NCBI GenBank assembly: GCA_022376515.1
Contig: WTXI01000009.1
Span: forward strand, 744,001 to 808,000
Length of the DNA stretch: 64,000 nucleotides
Direction: 5' to 3'
Origin: Lactifluus volemus
Lineage: Eukaryota > Basidiomycota > Agaricomycetes > Russulales > Russulaceae
In this document: positions 22,314-34,222 of the stretch, one piece after another
How positions within the stretch are numbered: position 1 is the stretch's first letter
Layout of the letters: every line of letters begins with the position of its first letter
Notes under the pieces: generated by a model
Databases searched by the model: none
What the model saw: the letters and a program-made list of their open reading frames with translations, nothing else
What the model was told of the DNA's origin: nothing
Program-made: the position numbers and the translations under genes

Positions 22314-24581
22314 TTATGCTTCCGGGGGTGGGTCAATCAGTTCGGAACCAATCTCACCAGAGTGGTCGACCTCGCTGATACTAACCTCCCCGCCGTCCAT
22401 CGGAACCTGGTAGAGTTCCTGGTCCTCCGAAGATCCGGGAGCAGCGGAGACAGGACCGTTACCCGATGCCGATCGTCGCATGGCGCCACCACCTTGTGGG
22501 CCAGACCTTGGCGGGTTGGCACAGCGGTCTTTGCCATGAGCGATCCTCAGGTTGGCATAGTCGGGCTTATTTTTGACACCTTCGATGGCCTTGATGGCGT
22601 TACTGATGTTGGTAAAGTTGACAAATGCGCAGTTCTTTTCTTTGAGAAAGTTGACGAGCTCGATATCACCGTACTCGCCAAAGTCGCGCTTTAGCTTGTC
22701 CTCAGAGAACGTCTCAAAGTCTTCCACGTTACCGAGGTACACATTGCGTGTCGCACCCGAGTGGACAGCCAAGGCTAACGTAGGAGGAAGTGGGCCAGCA
22801 TTTTTGCCCCAACCAAGCTTGAGCCTCCGGTTGTTGAGTGTCAAACCCTGGTATGATGCCGCATGGAAGAACGTGAGCGCCGCAGCAGGGTCGATGAACG
22901 TGACGAACTAATAACAAATATCAGTATCTAGAGCATTCCCAAAAAAGGGGATCACGCACAGCTATATGCTTATCCTGCATGTATCGTATACTCTGTAGTA
23001 CACCACCACGAATGGCGTTACACAGATCCTCTGTTGTCGTCTCTGGATGAATGTTGCCTAAATACACGGTCCTGTTTGCGCCCCCAGGGACACCGAACCC
23101 TTCCGGTGTGAATGGGGAGTACGGGCCGAATGGACTAAAGCCACCAACGCTGGTGTTGATGGGGCTGAGCGAGGCAGCTGCAGATTGGGCGACGAGGGAC
23201 TGCGCAGCAACAGCCTGGGCTGCTTGTGCGGCGGCCTGCTGCGACTTTGGGATGTACGCACAACGGTCTTTACCATAGTTGACGCGTTTTCCTGCCCACG
23301 CAGGTTCCGTGGGGAGCGTGTTGACCACCTAAAATAAAAAGAATTGATCCACGGGACAGACGGATATACGAAGGAGACCATGCCTTTGTGGCAACCGATA
23401 TGCTCAAAAAGTGCACGAAACCGATACTCTTGTCACGAACAATCTTGACCTGATCAATCAGACCAAACCGACTAAGGTCGTCGCGTAGTTGCTCCTCAGT
23501 TGTGCCTTCATCTAGTCCACCGAGATAGACGTTGCGACTCGCGTTGCTCTGGCTAATGGCGAGAGCAACTTGGCTCGGGACAGGGGACGGCTTGCCCCAC
23601 CCAATCTTGAGCTCTTGGCCATGGAGGGAAAGCTTTTTGACGGTCGCATCTGCATGGAATGCGGCAGCAGTGGAGCCGTCGAGGAAGGAGAGGAAGACAC
23701 AAGATTTTTCTGGGAGAACGCGGATTGACTCGAGTGGACCAAAGTGTACGAGGTTAAGGAGCTCGTCGACGGACGCAGTCGCAGGGAGATTGCCGACATA
23801 GACGGTACGGCCGGTAGCATTGTTCGTAGCGGTAAGAGCGGCGGTAAGGGCTGCGCCAGAGTAGCCACCAGGGGATGCAAGGCCAAGGGAAGGAGTGCGC
23901 GGAGGGTTGAAGCCCTAATTGGTTGTTTTTGTTAAGTAAGATAAGTACAAATAAAACAATAGAGACATACCCCAGAAAAGCTAGGGACCTGATTGCCGTA
24001 GGGGAAACCACCAAGAATGCCAACGCCAGGGAGGCCCATTCCGAGCATGCTATACCCACCAAAGCCGTAACCGGCATTGCCATTCAACTGTTGTTGTTGC
24101 TGCTGCTGTTGCTGAGCCTGTTGTTGTTGTTGTTGCTGCTGCTGCTGTTGGCTGCTGTTGCTGTTGCTGAGCCTGCTGCTGGGCAAACGCATTAGCAGAA
24201 CTGGGGCTGATCTGGCCAGGCATGGTTGCTGTTGGTGTGTTGATGGAAGTGGAATAGAGAGGTCCAGTGAAACCCGAAGGCGGGGAGCCGTTCGAGAAAC
24301 CCTGAGGAATGGACGGCTGGGAGCCATAGCCATAATTTGCAAATACATCACGAGAAGTAGGGGTAACCAGACCGTTGGCCGTGGGAGCACCAAACGAGTT
24401 CGGGGACCAGCGGGCCTTTTTGGCGTCGGGACCACCGACGGTATCCATGGGACGCTACAAAGGGAAATGATGAGTTATCAACTATTCAGTCGATATAGAG
24501 AATCATAAGAACCTTCATCATATCAAGATCAAAACCGTAGGTAGGATACTGAGTCGCAAAAGCGGTCTGTGGGTCGTCCAT
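22314..24581 (-). CDS. nrd1: Four-RRM RNA-binding protein, Nrd1/Msa2-like
   Basis: Complement(join(22314..22907, 22960..23328, 23384..23914, 23971..24454, 24513..24581)), about 681 residues. Four RRMs lie at about 220-292, 310-385, 450-520 and 538-610, each opening with R(T/N)VY(V/L)GN or GG and containing an aromatic RNP1. The linkers KPSPVPSQVALAI and KVVNTLPTEPAW..GKRVNYGKDRCA are characteristic of fission-yeast Nrd1/Msa2, an mRNA-binding regulator of sexual differentiation and cytokinesis. The N-terminal region is Gln-rich. An extra base at about 24150 inside the CAG tract breaks the frame, yet the text either side is plainly one protein. Intron 3 (23329-23383) uses a GC donor, supported by the family sequence continuing VATK-VVNTLP across it. 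Introns are 52-58 nt. Confidence 0.88.
24086..24182. repeat. CAG/CAA polyglutamine tract
   Basis: A plus-strand run of TTG/CTG triplets interrupted by GAGCCTG and by GTTGGCTGC. The latter carries one base too many for the reading frame of the RRM gene. Confidence 0.9.
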
Positions 24582-24909
24582 TGTGAAACCAAGTGGATTG
24601 AAGAAGGGAACGGCAGGAGAGAGCGATGTGAAGGATAGAGGGGATTAAAAAAAAAAAGGCAAAAAAAAAAAGAGTCAGAGGAGGAGGGTATGTGAGACGG
24701 AGATGAAGGGAGAGAGGGGAAAGGAGTGTGGACGAGTTGGTAGGTGGATAAAAAAAGAAGAAAAAAAAAAAAAGAACACGCACGAAAACAAAAAGGAGAG
24801 GAGTGCGGTGTACTTTATAGATAGAGATAAAGCTGAAAAGCTTAAAGCTGGCCTACGCTTGCAATAAGGAAAAAGCGAGCGCAAGGTTGAATAATGGAAG
24901 AGGGAGAAA

Positions 24910-24942
<33 letters not shown>

Positions 24943-25156
24943 GAGAGATAGAGAGGTAAGGTGAAGAGTTACGAGCACATTTCTTTCCTAAATGAGCCTC
25001 CTCAGACAAACATACTCCCAACTGGTACAAGGTACACCAAGTTCTCTCCTCGTCGTCGATGCCACCAAAATATAAATTCGGAGAAACTCCGATGAATTCT
25101 ATTCATCAAAAAACCAATTTTGGCCCGTCGTTGCCAGCTGTCGCCGTATATTGAAT
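24582..25156. other. 5' region of the RRM gene
   Basis: Strongly strand-asymmetric: long A runs (24646-24672, 24749-24773) and a GA microsatellite (24908-24953). On the gene's own strand these are T and CT tracts typical of highly expressed fungal promoters. No gene was seen. Confidence 0.6.
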
Positions 25157-27815
25157 TCAATTCCACTCGGCCTCTCCGAACACACCCAGCACCTGATTCA
25201 ACAATATTGACGTGTACAGCTTCACGTCTCCGTCTGTGTACTCCTTGCTCGTCTGCAGCTTATTCAGTATCTGCAGCACATCGTCCCAGATAAACTCATC
25301 GAAAACGACATCAATCTCCGTCTCGCTGCTGCCCGTCGGTGGCGTCGAGCTCATGTAATCCGGCGTGCTAAAGAACGGCAACGGCGTGTGCAGGGTATCA
25401 TCACCCAACCCCGGACAAGCCTACAAGTGGGCATTTAGGTGAGCGAAACTTGTCCAACACGAAGAGATATGCAACCCACATCCTGGGTTACATATCCGAG
25501 TGTCAGGTTCTCCGCTACCCGCAGTTCGGGCCCAGTCCGCGCGTACATCTCCGCCAGCCAGTCTCGGTATCGCCCCTCGACGCCCTATCCGAGGAGAGTT
25601 CCTTCGGACGGCTACGTACTACGAGCCTCCTTTGGCTGTCAACCCTGTTTAGTTCGGGCAGGACGGCGCTCGCGACGCCAAGCGGGACCCCAGCGATGTA
25701 CCGGAACGTGTCACTGAACGGAGATGCCGTCAGCTGGTCATTCCTCGTGAACGGCCCCGCCAAGACGTCGAAACGGAGTGAACCCGAGTTGGCGATGATG
25801 ATATTTGGGATGTGTGCGCGCAGATTGTCGATTGCAAGCACCGTTGGGAGCACCTTGTCCATCATCAGGTTCAGCAACGACCCATTAGACAGGTATGGGG
25901 CCCGGTTGAGGTAGTAGTCATGCGGTGCTGTCCCAAATTTAAAGGAAAGATTGAAGCGCTCTGCCAGTGCGTTGAGACCTTCCGTAATTCTCTGGCCCTT
26001 GAAAGTGTCGAACTCCGAGCTCTTGCGATTTGTATGAAACTAGCGACAAACTTAGCAAATACAATGCTTGAACAAAAAGTGCCAAAAATAACACACCTCG
26101 TAGGTAACACGGTTGGGATCGAGGTAACGACGGTTGACGGTGAGGTTCTTCGTACTACCTTTTTGGTCGAGATCGACACCTGAGAAGTTATCATTACCCC
26201 GAGGAACAAGATCATGAGTCAAGTCACGCACTGAGGAACCCTGCATAAATGTTAGGTTTGGTGAATGTATCCAGCTTGTATTGGTGACTACTGACCAACA
26301 GTTTCCATGTACCTGCCGCTCTCCAGGGCAATCGAACGCCCATCGAGCTGCACTGAGATATAGGTTAGGGGCAGAAGAAGCAAAGCCGCGGGCGAACGCA
26401 ATGAATACCGCAATCTCGGATGTGCGAATGCCCGCCGAGGATTAATATCGGCGTCGTCGGATGAACAGCTCGAACGGCATTGAAGACGATAGGCCCTGGG
26501 CAGGCTTTAACTTAATTTAACATAATGAGAGCATTACAAGTCTCACAATTATCGCGTGACACGGGCATATGGCTTCAATTAATTTCCGTTAAGCCACGAA
26601 GCGATGAGGAAGGAACTGGACGTTACCCAACCAGAAGGAAGAAGTCAGGCTCTTCCTTAATTGCCTCCGCGAACTAGCAACACGCACATGAACGCTCGAG
26701 AGCGGAGAATGAGGGATATGCCCTACCCAAGCTTCCTTTACCATATCCTCCACTTTCTGTACCGTAGTATTGGCTGCGTTTCCTATAAAATCAAAAAGAA
26801 CACCAAGTGAAATGACCTTGCGGCCTCTAGACAAGTAGTGAGTTGAACTCCTTGACACAGTGGCAGTTGGAGGACTTGTGACCCACTTTCGTGTCCTGAA
26901 CTTGGCGAAGCGACCTACATTCATTTAGGGACGTGATGACAGAGGGGCAGACTTTGACACCTACTTCCAACAGGCACGCTGATCGGCGTGCCATCTGGGC
27001 CTGGAACAGTGATATTGGCGTTTGAGGAAAGATAGCGACCGTGGTACTTTGGAACAAAGTTCTGATACATGTCGAGCGTATTCGCATAGATATATAGCTC
27101 GTGGCTGCGACGGCTTAGCGTCCCTCAAAGCTGTGCCTTTTTTTGGCAGAATACGTACTTTCCGATCGCCAGTATGTCGTAGGGCAGCTCCGTGAAGAAT
27201 CTGTTGGCCTACGCGAGGCTGAGTTGTCAAAGTGCAATCTTGATGGAAAATTCGTACCTCGTGTGCATCAACACCACCCGGAGGAAATCCATCCGTAAGA
27301 CCCGTGCCTTTGGCAGAATTCTTTTACAGACTGAGAGCGAGAGAGCGTGCCACGACGCACCATCGTGGAGGTCACCAGAGTCAACGAGTAATAGATCAAC
27401 GTCCTTTTCCTAAAGCAGATGACCAGAGGCCTTAGTAGAAGCTCCACTTTTTTCGACAATCACAGCCACCGCACCTCTGCAGCTTCCTTCATATGCGCCA
27501 CGAAAGACGCAAAGTCGCCAAAATCTCCACTAAAAACGCGCAGCTTGTTGGTGTCACGTAAAGGATGAACATAGGTAAGCACGCAAACCTATAGTTGGGC
27601 TCTGGAAAGGATGGTTTTTGATGCCCTAGCAACCAGCCGTGGCTATCGGTAGTATGGATTATGTTGACGTCTCCCCACACGAGCGGGCGCGAAGGTAGGG
27701 GAAGTGATGCACTTGGTTCATGGTGTCTGACATGTATGTGAGCTTGCCCATCATCTGGACAAGCGCCAGAGGGAAATACTGTGAATGACAAGAGGGAGAA
27801 AATGATGAGAAACAT
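25157..27815 (-). CDS. Secreted/vacuolar calcineurin-like phosphoesterase with 5'-nucleotidase C-terminal domain, 17 exons
   Basis: Complement(join(25157..25420, 25480..25584, 25623..26039, 26097..26179, 26232..26240, 26296..26352, 26409..26495, 26547..26572, 26627..26673, 26727..26826, 26887..26914, 26965..27104, 27159..27208, 27258..27307, 27361..27409, 27475..27529, 27589..27815)), 597 residues. A signal peptide ([17 protein letters not shown]) precedes metal-binding motifs in family order: [25 protein letters not shown] and GGHSHIRD. A 5'-nucleotidase-like C-terminal domain follows. It resembles yeast YHR202W-type proteins. The likely role is hydrolysis of phosphate esters or nucleotides outside the cytosol; the substrate is not known. 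All 17 exons join in phase with no frameshift. One exon is only 9 nt (26232-26240) and one intron only 38 nt (25585-25622; its donor could be 3 nt further in). It shares a 156-bp divergent promoter with eIF3b. Confidence 0.9.
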
Positions 27816-27971
27816 TGGGGGATGTAGAGTGGACTGACTATTTATACTCACTTTCGCGTTCTGGTATCCGCGCATACAAACGGGTACAGTTAGTGAGTGA
27901 CTGAGGTGACTGGTGTGTTCGGCATTTCCCGTACATTGATTTGCCTGTCGCGGCAGAAATCAAAAGAACCA
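27816..27971. promoter_or_regulatory. Bidirectional promoter, phosphatase / eIF3b
   Basis: Only 156 bases separate the two start codons on opposite strands, so both transcription starts must lie within it. It contains TATTTATAC near 27839 on the plus strand. Confidence 0.6.
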
Positions 27972-30592
27972 ATGGCTTTCCAGAACGACGTCGACGAGGG
28001 TATTGACTACTCGGATATCGAAGAAAAGTGCTTTTTTGGTCAATTATGACAGTCTAGAATGACCGTTGAAACCTTTCACTTTCATCCAGGTACAAGGTCC
28101 GTCTCGAAGAAGGCTTTGATCACATCCTAGTCGTCGATGGCGTCCCTGTTATTGACAAGTCAAAACTGGACAAACTCTTGACAAAGATTGCTAAAGAGTT
28201 TACCCGAAAAGGTGCTGCAATCAAATCCGACGATATTTCTGTGCCATGGAACGACAAGACAGGGAAAAGCCATGGGTAAGCCCGCACCCACTTGTATCCC
28301 CCACCTTTTAAAAGTCAAGCCCGCATAGATATGCATTTATCGAATTCAGAAATGCTGACGCAGCCGCTCATGCCCTTAACGAAATGAACGGCATCCATTT
28401 GACAGGGGACATACCTTTTTCATCAATCGCTTCACCGACATTGAAAAGTTTGCCAACCTAGATGAGATGTATGTAGAACCTCAGCGGGAAGAATTCAAAC
28501 CAAAGGCACGTCACTTTTCCCTCTTCTCAACTTTGCCAGCAAACCGATGTATAACAGGAGCATCTGCGTGCTTGGTTGGCCGATCCCTTGGGCCGTGATC
28601 AATATGTAACATACCGTGGAGATGAGGTCTCAATTAGCTGGCACGGCCGCCCTTCACAATGCGAGGTAGCATTCGAAGATAACGTACGTCACATTCCATC
28701 TCGGCCGCTCTCCTATTCATCTTGCGCCGTAGCAAAATCTCCGAACAGAGTTATATGTCTCCTGGTCACCGCTCGGTACTTATATTGCGACCCTCCATCG
28801 ACAGGGCGTCCGCTTATATGGCGGCCCATCCTTCCAACACCAAGCACGCTTCTACCACCCCCTCGTTCGACTAATTGATTTTTCACCTTGCGAAAATACA
28901 TCGTAACCTGGTCGCACGAGCCGATCGTCGTAGCGGAAGACATGCCGCAAGGCCCTCGCTTCTTCTCTGCCGAAGATGAGGGAAACAACATCGCTGTCTG
29001 GGATATCAAAACAAACCACCTTTTGCGCACTTTCCCCGCTATCCTTCCCGAAGGTGAAGGTTCCAAAAAGCAAATGGCTTGGCCTGCCCTCAAGTGGAGC
29101 GCAGATGACAAGTATGCCGCCGGCTGACACCTGGTCAGCATATCAGCGTTACGAATTACCTAGCATGGGTTTGCAAGGAAAGAAGAGCCTCAAGATCGAG
29201 GGTGTCGTTAATTTCGAGTGGTGTCCACACGGAGAAAAAGATCGAGAGGATGCCGCAAAGGCCTCCAGGAAGCCTGCTGAAAACATGCTCGCTTATTGGA
29301 CCCCCGAAGTTGCCAACCAACCTGCTCGTGTCACGCTGCTCAATTTCCCCAGTAGAACGGTTCTTCGTCAGAAAAATCTGTTCAATGTCTCTGAGGTGGG
29401 GATTCGAGTTTCTCTACTCAATTTATCGTGCTCACTCCCCTCACAGTGTCGGCTATATTGGCAAAACCAGGGCGACTTTCTCTGTGTACGCGTTGATCGC
29501 CACACCAAGACGAAAAAGTCTACTTTCTGCAACCTCGAGATTTTCCGCGTCCGCGAGAAGGACTTTCCCGTGGAAGTTGTAGAGCTCAAAGGTACGTACA
29601 TGTCCGTTGTGACATCCTCCAAAGATATCGACGCGGAAACGCACAGACACCGTCACGGACTTTTCCTGGGAACCAAAAGGCGAACGCTTTGCCATCGTGT
29701 CGAGTAGCGATCCCAATGTCGGCAACCCGGGGCAGGGTGTTACCATCAAGACGGATGTCAGTTTCTATCAGCTTGATCACAGCAAGAACGACTTTAAACT
29801 TCTTCGTACGTCTACGGAGTTTTTTTTTTTCGAACGCTAACCGAGAGTTTTTCGCAGGCACGCTTGCGGGTCGTACGACGAATACCATCCGGTGGTCACC
29901 GCGCGGACGCCACGTCGTGCTCGCAACCGTCGGGTCAACCTCAAAATCTGAGCTCGATTCTGGGATCTCGACTTCAACTCGGACGACGTAATCAAGAAAG
30001 ACGTACCGAAAGAAGAATGGGGCTCAAGTATCCAGCAACTCGGTGTGGCGGACCACTATGGCGTGACTGATGTCGAGTGGGACCCCAGTGGGCGATACCT
30101 CGCCACCGCAGCCAGCGCCTGGACACATACGGTAAATCCTGATTCCCCTTCTTTTTCTTTTGAGTGTGCTCACCGCCCCTCTCGCAGATCGAGAACGGGT
30201 ACGCGATTTGGGACTTTCGGGGACAGGAGATCGAGAAACGACTGTTGGACCGGTTCAAGCAGTTCCTGTGGCGACCACGGCCGCCGTCGCTGCTGACCAA
30301 GGACCAGAAACGCAACCTCCGGAAGAACCTGCGCGAGTACTCACGTGCGTTCGAGGAGGCGGACGCGGCGGAGGAGACGACGGTGAGCGCGGAGCTCGTC
30401 GCGCAGCGCAAGCGTGCCGTAGACGAGTGGAACGCGTGGCGCGTGCGCGTCGCGGAAGAAATGGCGGAAGTGCGCCGTGCGCGGGGCAAGCGTGGTGAAT
30501 CGTTGGCGCTGAAGCAGGAAGAAGAGGATAAGGAGGAGATCGAGGTATGGATAGACGAGGTGATCGAGCAGATTGAGGAGGTCGTCGAGTAG
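27972..30592 (+). CDS. PRT1: Translation initiation factor eIF3 subunit b, with five apparent one-base deletions
   Basis: Join(27972..28027, 28090..28275, 28329..28505, 28558..28683, 28733..29395, 29447..29591, 29647..29805, 29858..30131, 30188..30592), about 740 residues. The N-terminal RRM has [13 protein letters not shown] and [12 protein letters not shown]. The nine-bladed propeller region includes [35 protein letters not shown] and [15 protein letters not shown] charged C-terminal helix follows. eIF3b is the scaffold subunit of eIF3, needed for 43S pre-initiation complex assembly. Splice sites are intact, but family similarity shows one missing base at about 28400, 28894, 29121, 29150 and 29957. 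Intron 3 (28506-28557) begins GC. Because the factor is essential, these are sequencing errors or this is a dead allele or copy. Confidence 0.9.
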
Positions 30593-31169
30593 GTAGGTGA
30601 GGCAGCCCTGATATGTAATGTGTTGTAATCTGCATGTGCCTGCGATACATTGGTGTGAAACGAGGTAAAGAAACCACTGTTTGTATCTTTATGTAAAAAG
30701 TAAGGTTATCACCCGGTACAGTGACATGGTGAAACTTTCTCCTAAAACCTGGGCAATGCCATAGAACTGATGATCCGCAAGACTGTTGATTCTATCAGCA
30801 GGAGAAAACATAGACGCTACATGCGCGAGACAAGTACTTCAATTCGGTAACAAACTCCGAAAATAACAGTCAAGAAATGTCACCAAGTGACTGAATGGCT
30901 TTGTAGGCGTGCCGTTAAAATACAATATGAGGATAAAAGAAACCAAAGGGAGGCATAGTGGCTTCGAGGAAGGCATATATGGGGCATAGTAGGTTGTAGG
31001 GACAGATCATACGTAAAAGGGGATAATGCATAACTGTGTGGTGGTACATGTCACAAAGAAAAGACGGGCATCGATTTTGAAGAGGTGCCAAGATTGATAG
31101 GCACCGAGGACTACGTATCGTCGGTCAGTCAGCGCAAAGAAAAAAAAAAGGGTGCAAATACCGAACAAA
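30593..31169. other. Intergenic
   Basis: 3' regions of eIF3b (+) and of the membrane-protein locus (-). No gene or repeat was recognised. Confidence 0.5.
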
Positions 31170-32500
31170 TCAAATTGGAATGCGCACGAACGTGCGCGCG
31201 CGCGTTTCCGACGAGACGGCGATGACAAAGTCGTGGGCACAGCGCATCAAAGAGGCGAGCAGGACGCCAATAAATTCGCGTGCGCAACGTGCCGATGGGG
31301 CGAGTACTAAGGCCGTGATGGATGAGAGCAAGGAGAGAGCACCGGGTATGAGGGAGAGGAGCCAGAAGAGTGCACAGAGTGCGATGAGACGGTTGATGTA
31401 CCAGGCTGGATCATCTATGAGAGCGCGGCGTTGCCATTTGAGTTGGTGTGTCCATGTGCCTTGTTCCTCGCGTCTATACTCGTTCGTTTCATCTGACAAA
31501 ACTATGGAAACAACACACACACACAGAGAGTGAGAGAAGGTGAGATCCAAATGAGAGGAGAATTTTGGGACGGACATAGTAGGGACATTTTTCTTTGGTA
31601 TCCTGCGGTCAAGTTGTGGACGGCTATTCCAGAGATCTTGTCGATATTCTTGGTATCATTTTTCGTGAAGAGATCCCAGCTGTACGGAAGCAGCGGCTGG
31701 TGAGGAACGCAAAAAAGACGCGCGTGTTTGGTTTGGTTTTTTCAATCATTTTTTTCAGAGACAAATGGTAGGGACAGGAAGTAGGTTTGTGAGAAACGTA
31801 CCGTACAAACTTGAATACCCCACCATTGCTTGACTCGATGGAAATCGAGGTCACCGTTTGGTTCCAGGGGGAAATCAATCTCGTCGTCGATGAGTGCGGC
31901 CGAATCGTCTCCTTTTGGTTGATCACTGGAGTACAATCTCAATCGGATACATCTATGTGCCGACTCGATGAGCACACTCGGCGGGGCTACTACTCTATAG
32001 GAACAAGCGTACCCGGGTGTTGGATGACGGAGATGTGTACCCGTACGACGGATGGGGGTGCCAAAAAGATACATCCGGGCGACTCTGATGTACTCGGGAA
32101 ACGTGTTGTTGTACCGCTGGACGAAGCTGATGAGCTTGCTAAAGTCGTTGACGAATGTACTTTCGGGCTCGCATTGTTGTACTTCTAGGATTGGAGAATA
32201 GAGGGGCATTGATAGGCAGCACAGGGAAAAGAGACACGAAAAATGCCAAGGCGACAGAAGCTTATAACAGTATGCTCCAACGAGGACGTCTCGTGACGAC
32301 TTTGCAAGTAAACCAACTGTCGGCGACGACGGGGAAAAACAAGGTTGCAAGATACGTTGAAGTTATGGCCATAAGGTATCCGCGGACGAGAGGAGAAAGG
32401 TCCTTGTTCTTGTGGACATGGCGGTTGGTGAAGGAACATCGGTTTCCAAATCAGGCATCACGCTTTCCATTTTGGGAACTAGAATTCTCTGCAACTTGTG
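31170..32500 (-). CDS. Unidentified membrane protein, exon structure unresolved
   Basis: Coding-like blocks on the minus strand, separated by intron-like gaps: about 32500-32360 (Met/Thr/Arg-rich start MMHKLQRILVPK), 32350-31800 (includes FVQRYNNTFPEYIRVARMYLFG and an acidic stretch ending VKQWWGIQV), about 31690-31580 (PLLPYSWDLFTKNDTK), and 31500-31170. The last block has one or two hydrophobic segments (RLIALCALFWLLSLIPGALSLLSSITALVL) and ends at 31170. Acceptors ccgtacag and tttccatag fit. I cannot connect all phases and do not recognise the family; indels as in the neighbouring genes could be responsible. Confidence 0.35.
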
Positions 32501-32825
32501 CATCATTTAATCCCTAAACAGCCAAGAGACCTTGTTATTTCTAACACGCTGAGAGGCTAACACAAGGGCAGTGACCCAAGAGTAAAAGATACGGCTAGCG
32601 TGTCATGCACTGCGCTGGAGTGCTGCTGGTTCAACAAGTGAGCACGTGAGGACTAATACAAGGAAAATAGAAAAGCATACTCTATCAGATAAGATTGTGC
32701 CAAGGCTATGTCAAACAAGCGAGTTAGGGTTGACAGAGAGCTCCACGAAGTCGAGAAGCTCACCGAATACACCGCATTCCTGTCATAAATGGCTAATTCG
32801 ACACCCGCTTCGCGACAGAATCTTT

Positions 32826-33900
32826 CTAGAGATGCTCGGACCTTTTCTGGATCTCACAGGTTGCACCGACGATGAACAAATTTGGAAGCTCTTTCAAAGC
32901 CCTGATCAAGTGTCCCGCTTCAATTGCATTTTTGCATTCGTCCACTTCTGCCGACGCCCCAATGTGCGAGCCGTTCAACTTTGGAAGATCAAGCTGCCGA
33001 GGGTAGTTGGCGTGGAACCTGACCTGCTGTACACTGCGTGGGAGGTGAAGTGGGATCCGAGGCAGTTGGCAAAATGAAATTGTTTGAGAGAGGTCAAAGC
33101 GTCCAAAAAGCCCTGTGGTGGGATTTTGTCTACCATTAACAGGTGTAGGTTGTGTGCATACTTTGGATGTTTTTCAAGGCCTCGTACGAGGGAACGCCAG
33201 ATTCAAGGTGTAACTCGCGGAGCGGATCCTGATCGCAGGTGGGGGTGGGAAGCAACCAGGTCATGAAGCACTCGGAGGGCTCATCTCGCACACAAAGGCT
33301 ACGAAGCGAGAGGGGACGGTGATCATTGGGAAGAGGGTCGAGATCGAGGCTGTCTACGCGAAGATGACGAATAGACGGCCAGAGTGCAAGGAATTGATAT
33401 AACGCCGAGGATGTCGGACGACCTTCCCAATTTAGGATTTGTATGTGGTTGAGCCTGATAGACTGAAGCTTGCGGATATCCGCACGATCGAATTCGCCAT
33501 CGATGTCAATGCTCAACCGAGAAAGGTTGGGAGTGTGGTTGAGGATCTTGATAAAGTCCGTCACCATACGGCGATATCGTTTCGAGGACACATTTGATGT
33601 CGCGCTAAGACCCCATGGGACTGGAGGACTGGTTATCTCCATGCCAAAAGACCGGATGTGCCGACCCAAATCAGGGCGATCAGAAAGGGTTCGAATTAGG
33701 AAGGAACGTTGTTGATGACACAATGAAATGGGGATATCGCGAAACAATAGCGCTTGGGCAGACGCGCGCCAAGCCTTGCACACGCAGGCGCTGGCAGCAA
33801 GTGTCTTGAAATCTGCAGATTCTTTCTGGGGTTCACTGGCAAGCCTGGCCCATGTGAAGATCATGTCTACCAACTCGAGTGGCAGAGCAGGACGAGACAT
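32826..33900 (-). CDS. F-box protein, 341 aa
   Basis: Complement(join(32826..33112, 33162..33900)). The N-terminus (LPLELVDMIFTWARL, then ASACVCKAWRASAQALLFRDI) is an F-box of the basidiomycete type with a short loop insertion. The rest is an irregular LRR-like region (LSRLSIDID, LRHLRVDSLDL, LRSLCVRD). The first frame stops at 33136. A 49-nt GT-AG intron (33113-33161) instead leads in phase into a further 95 codons with the family's RFHANYPRQLDLPKL segment. Likely SCF ubiquitin-ligase substrate receptor. It is divergent from bos1, 322 bp apart. Confidence 0.8.
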
Positions 33901-34222
33901 ATCTGTTAATGATCAAGATGTGGGTTGTACAACACGCGCGAATATAGAGCATACCTTGTGTGGTGAACGGAGATGAAAGTGGGGGACTTTTAAAAAAGCC
34001 AGTCGGAGGGGTTACTCTACAATTATATGCTTATATATGAGCCAAGGCAGCGGCATGTTTGATACGTTTTTTTCAAAACTGAGCCGTTTCAACGTGCCAC
34101 TTTGAAATTTGAAAATGACGTCCATTCAGGTATTATTTTCTCATACATCACGTGATTATGCGTGTGCCAGGGCCTGAGCCACTTGTCAGTCAGTCGAGCG
34201 ATGAACGACGACGACGACGAAA
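33901..34222. promoter_or_regulatory. Divergent promoter region, F-box / bos1
   Basis: 322 bp between opposite start codons. It contains TATATGCTTATATATG near 34026 and a CACGTGA box at 34149. Nothing else was seen. Confidence 0.45.

Noticed and set aside
25812..26183. 123-codon plus-strand frame
   Set aside because: Antisense to exons 14-15 of the metallophosphatase, whose splice structure is fully consistent.
31180..31533. 117-codon plus-strand frame
   Set aside because: It lies antisense to the hydrophobic segment of the minus-strand membrane-protein locus and is Arg/Ser/Met-rich without features.
33136..33162. Frameshift or premature stop at the end of the F-box gene
   Set aside because: A 49-nt GT-AG intron (33113-33161) removes the stop and opens 95 further codons in phase, including a family-typical segment.
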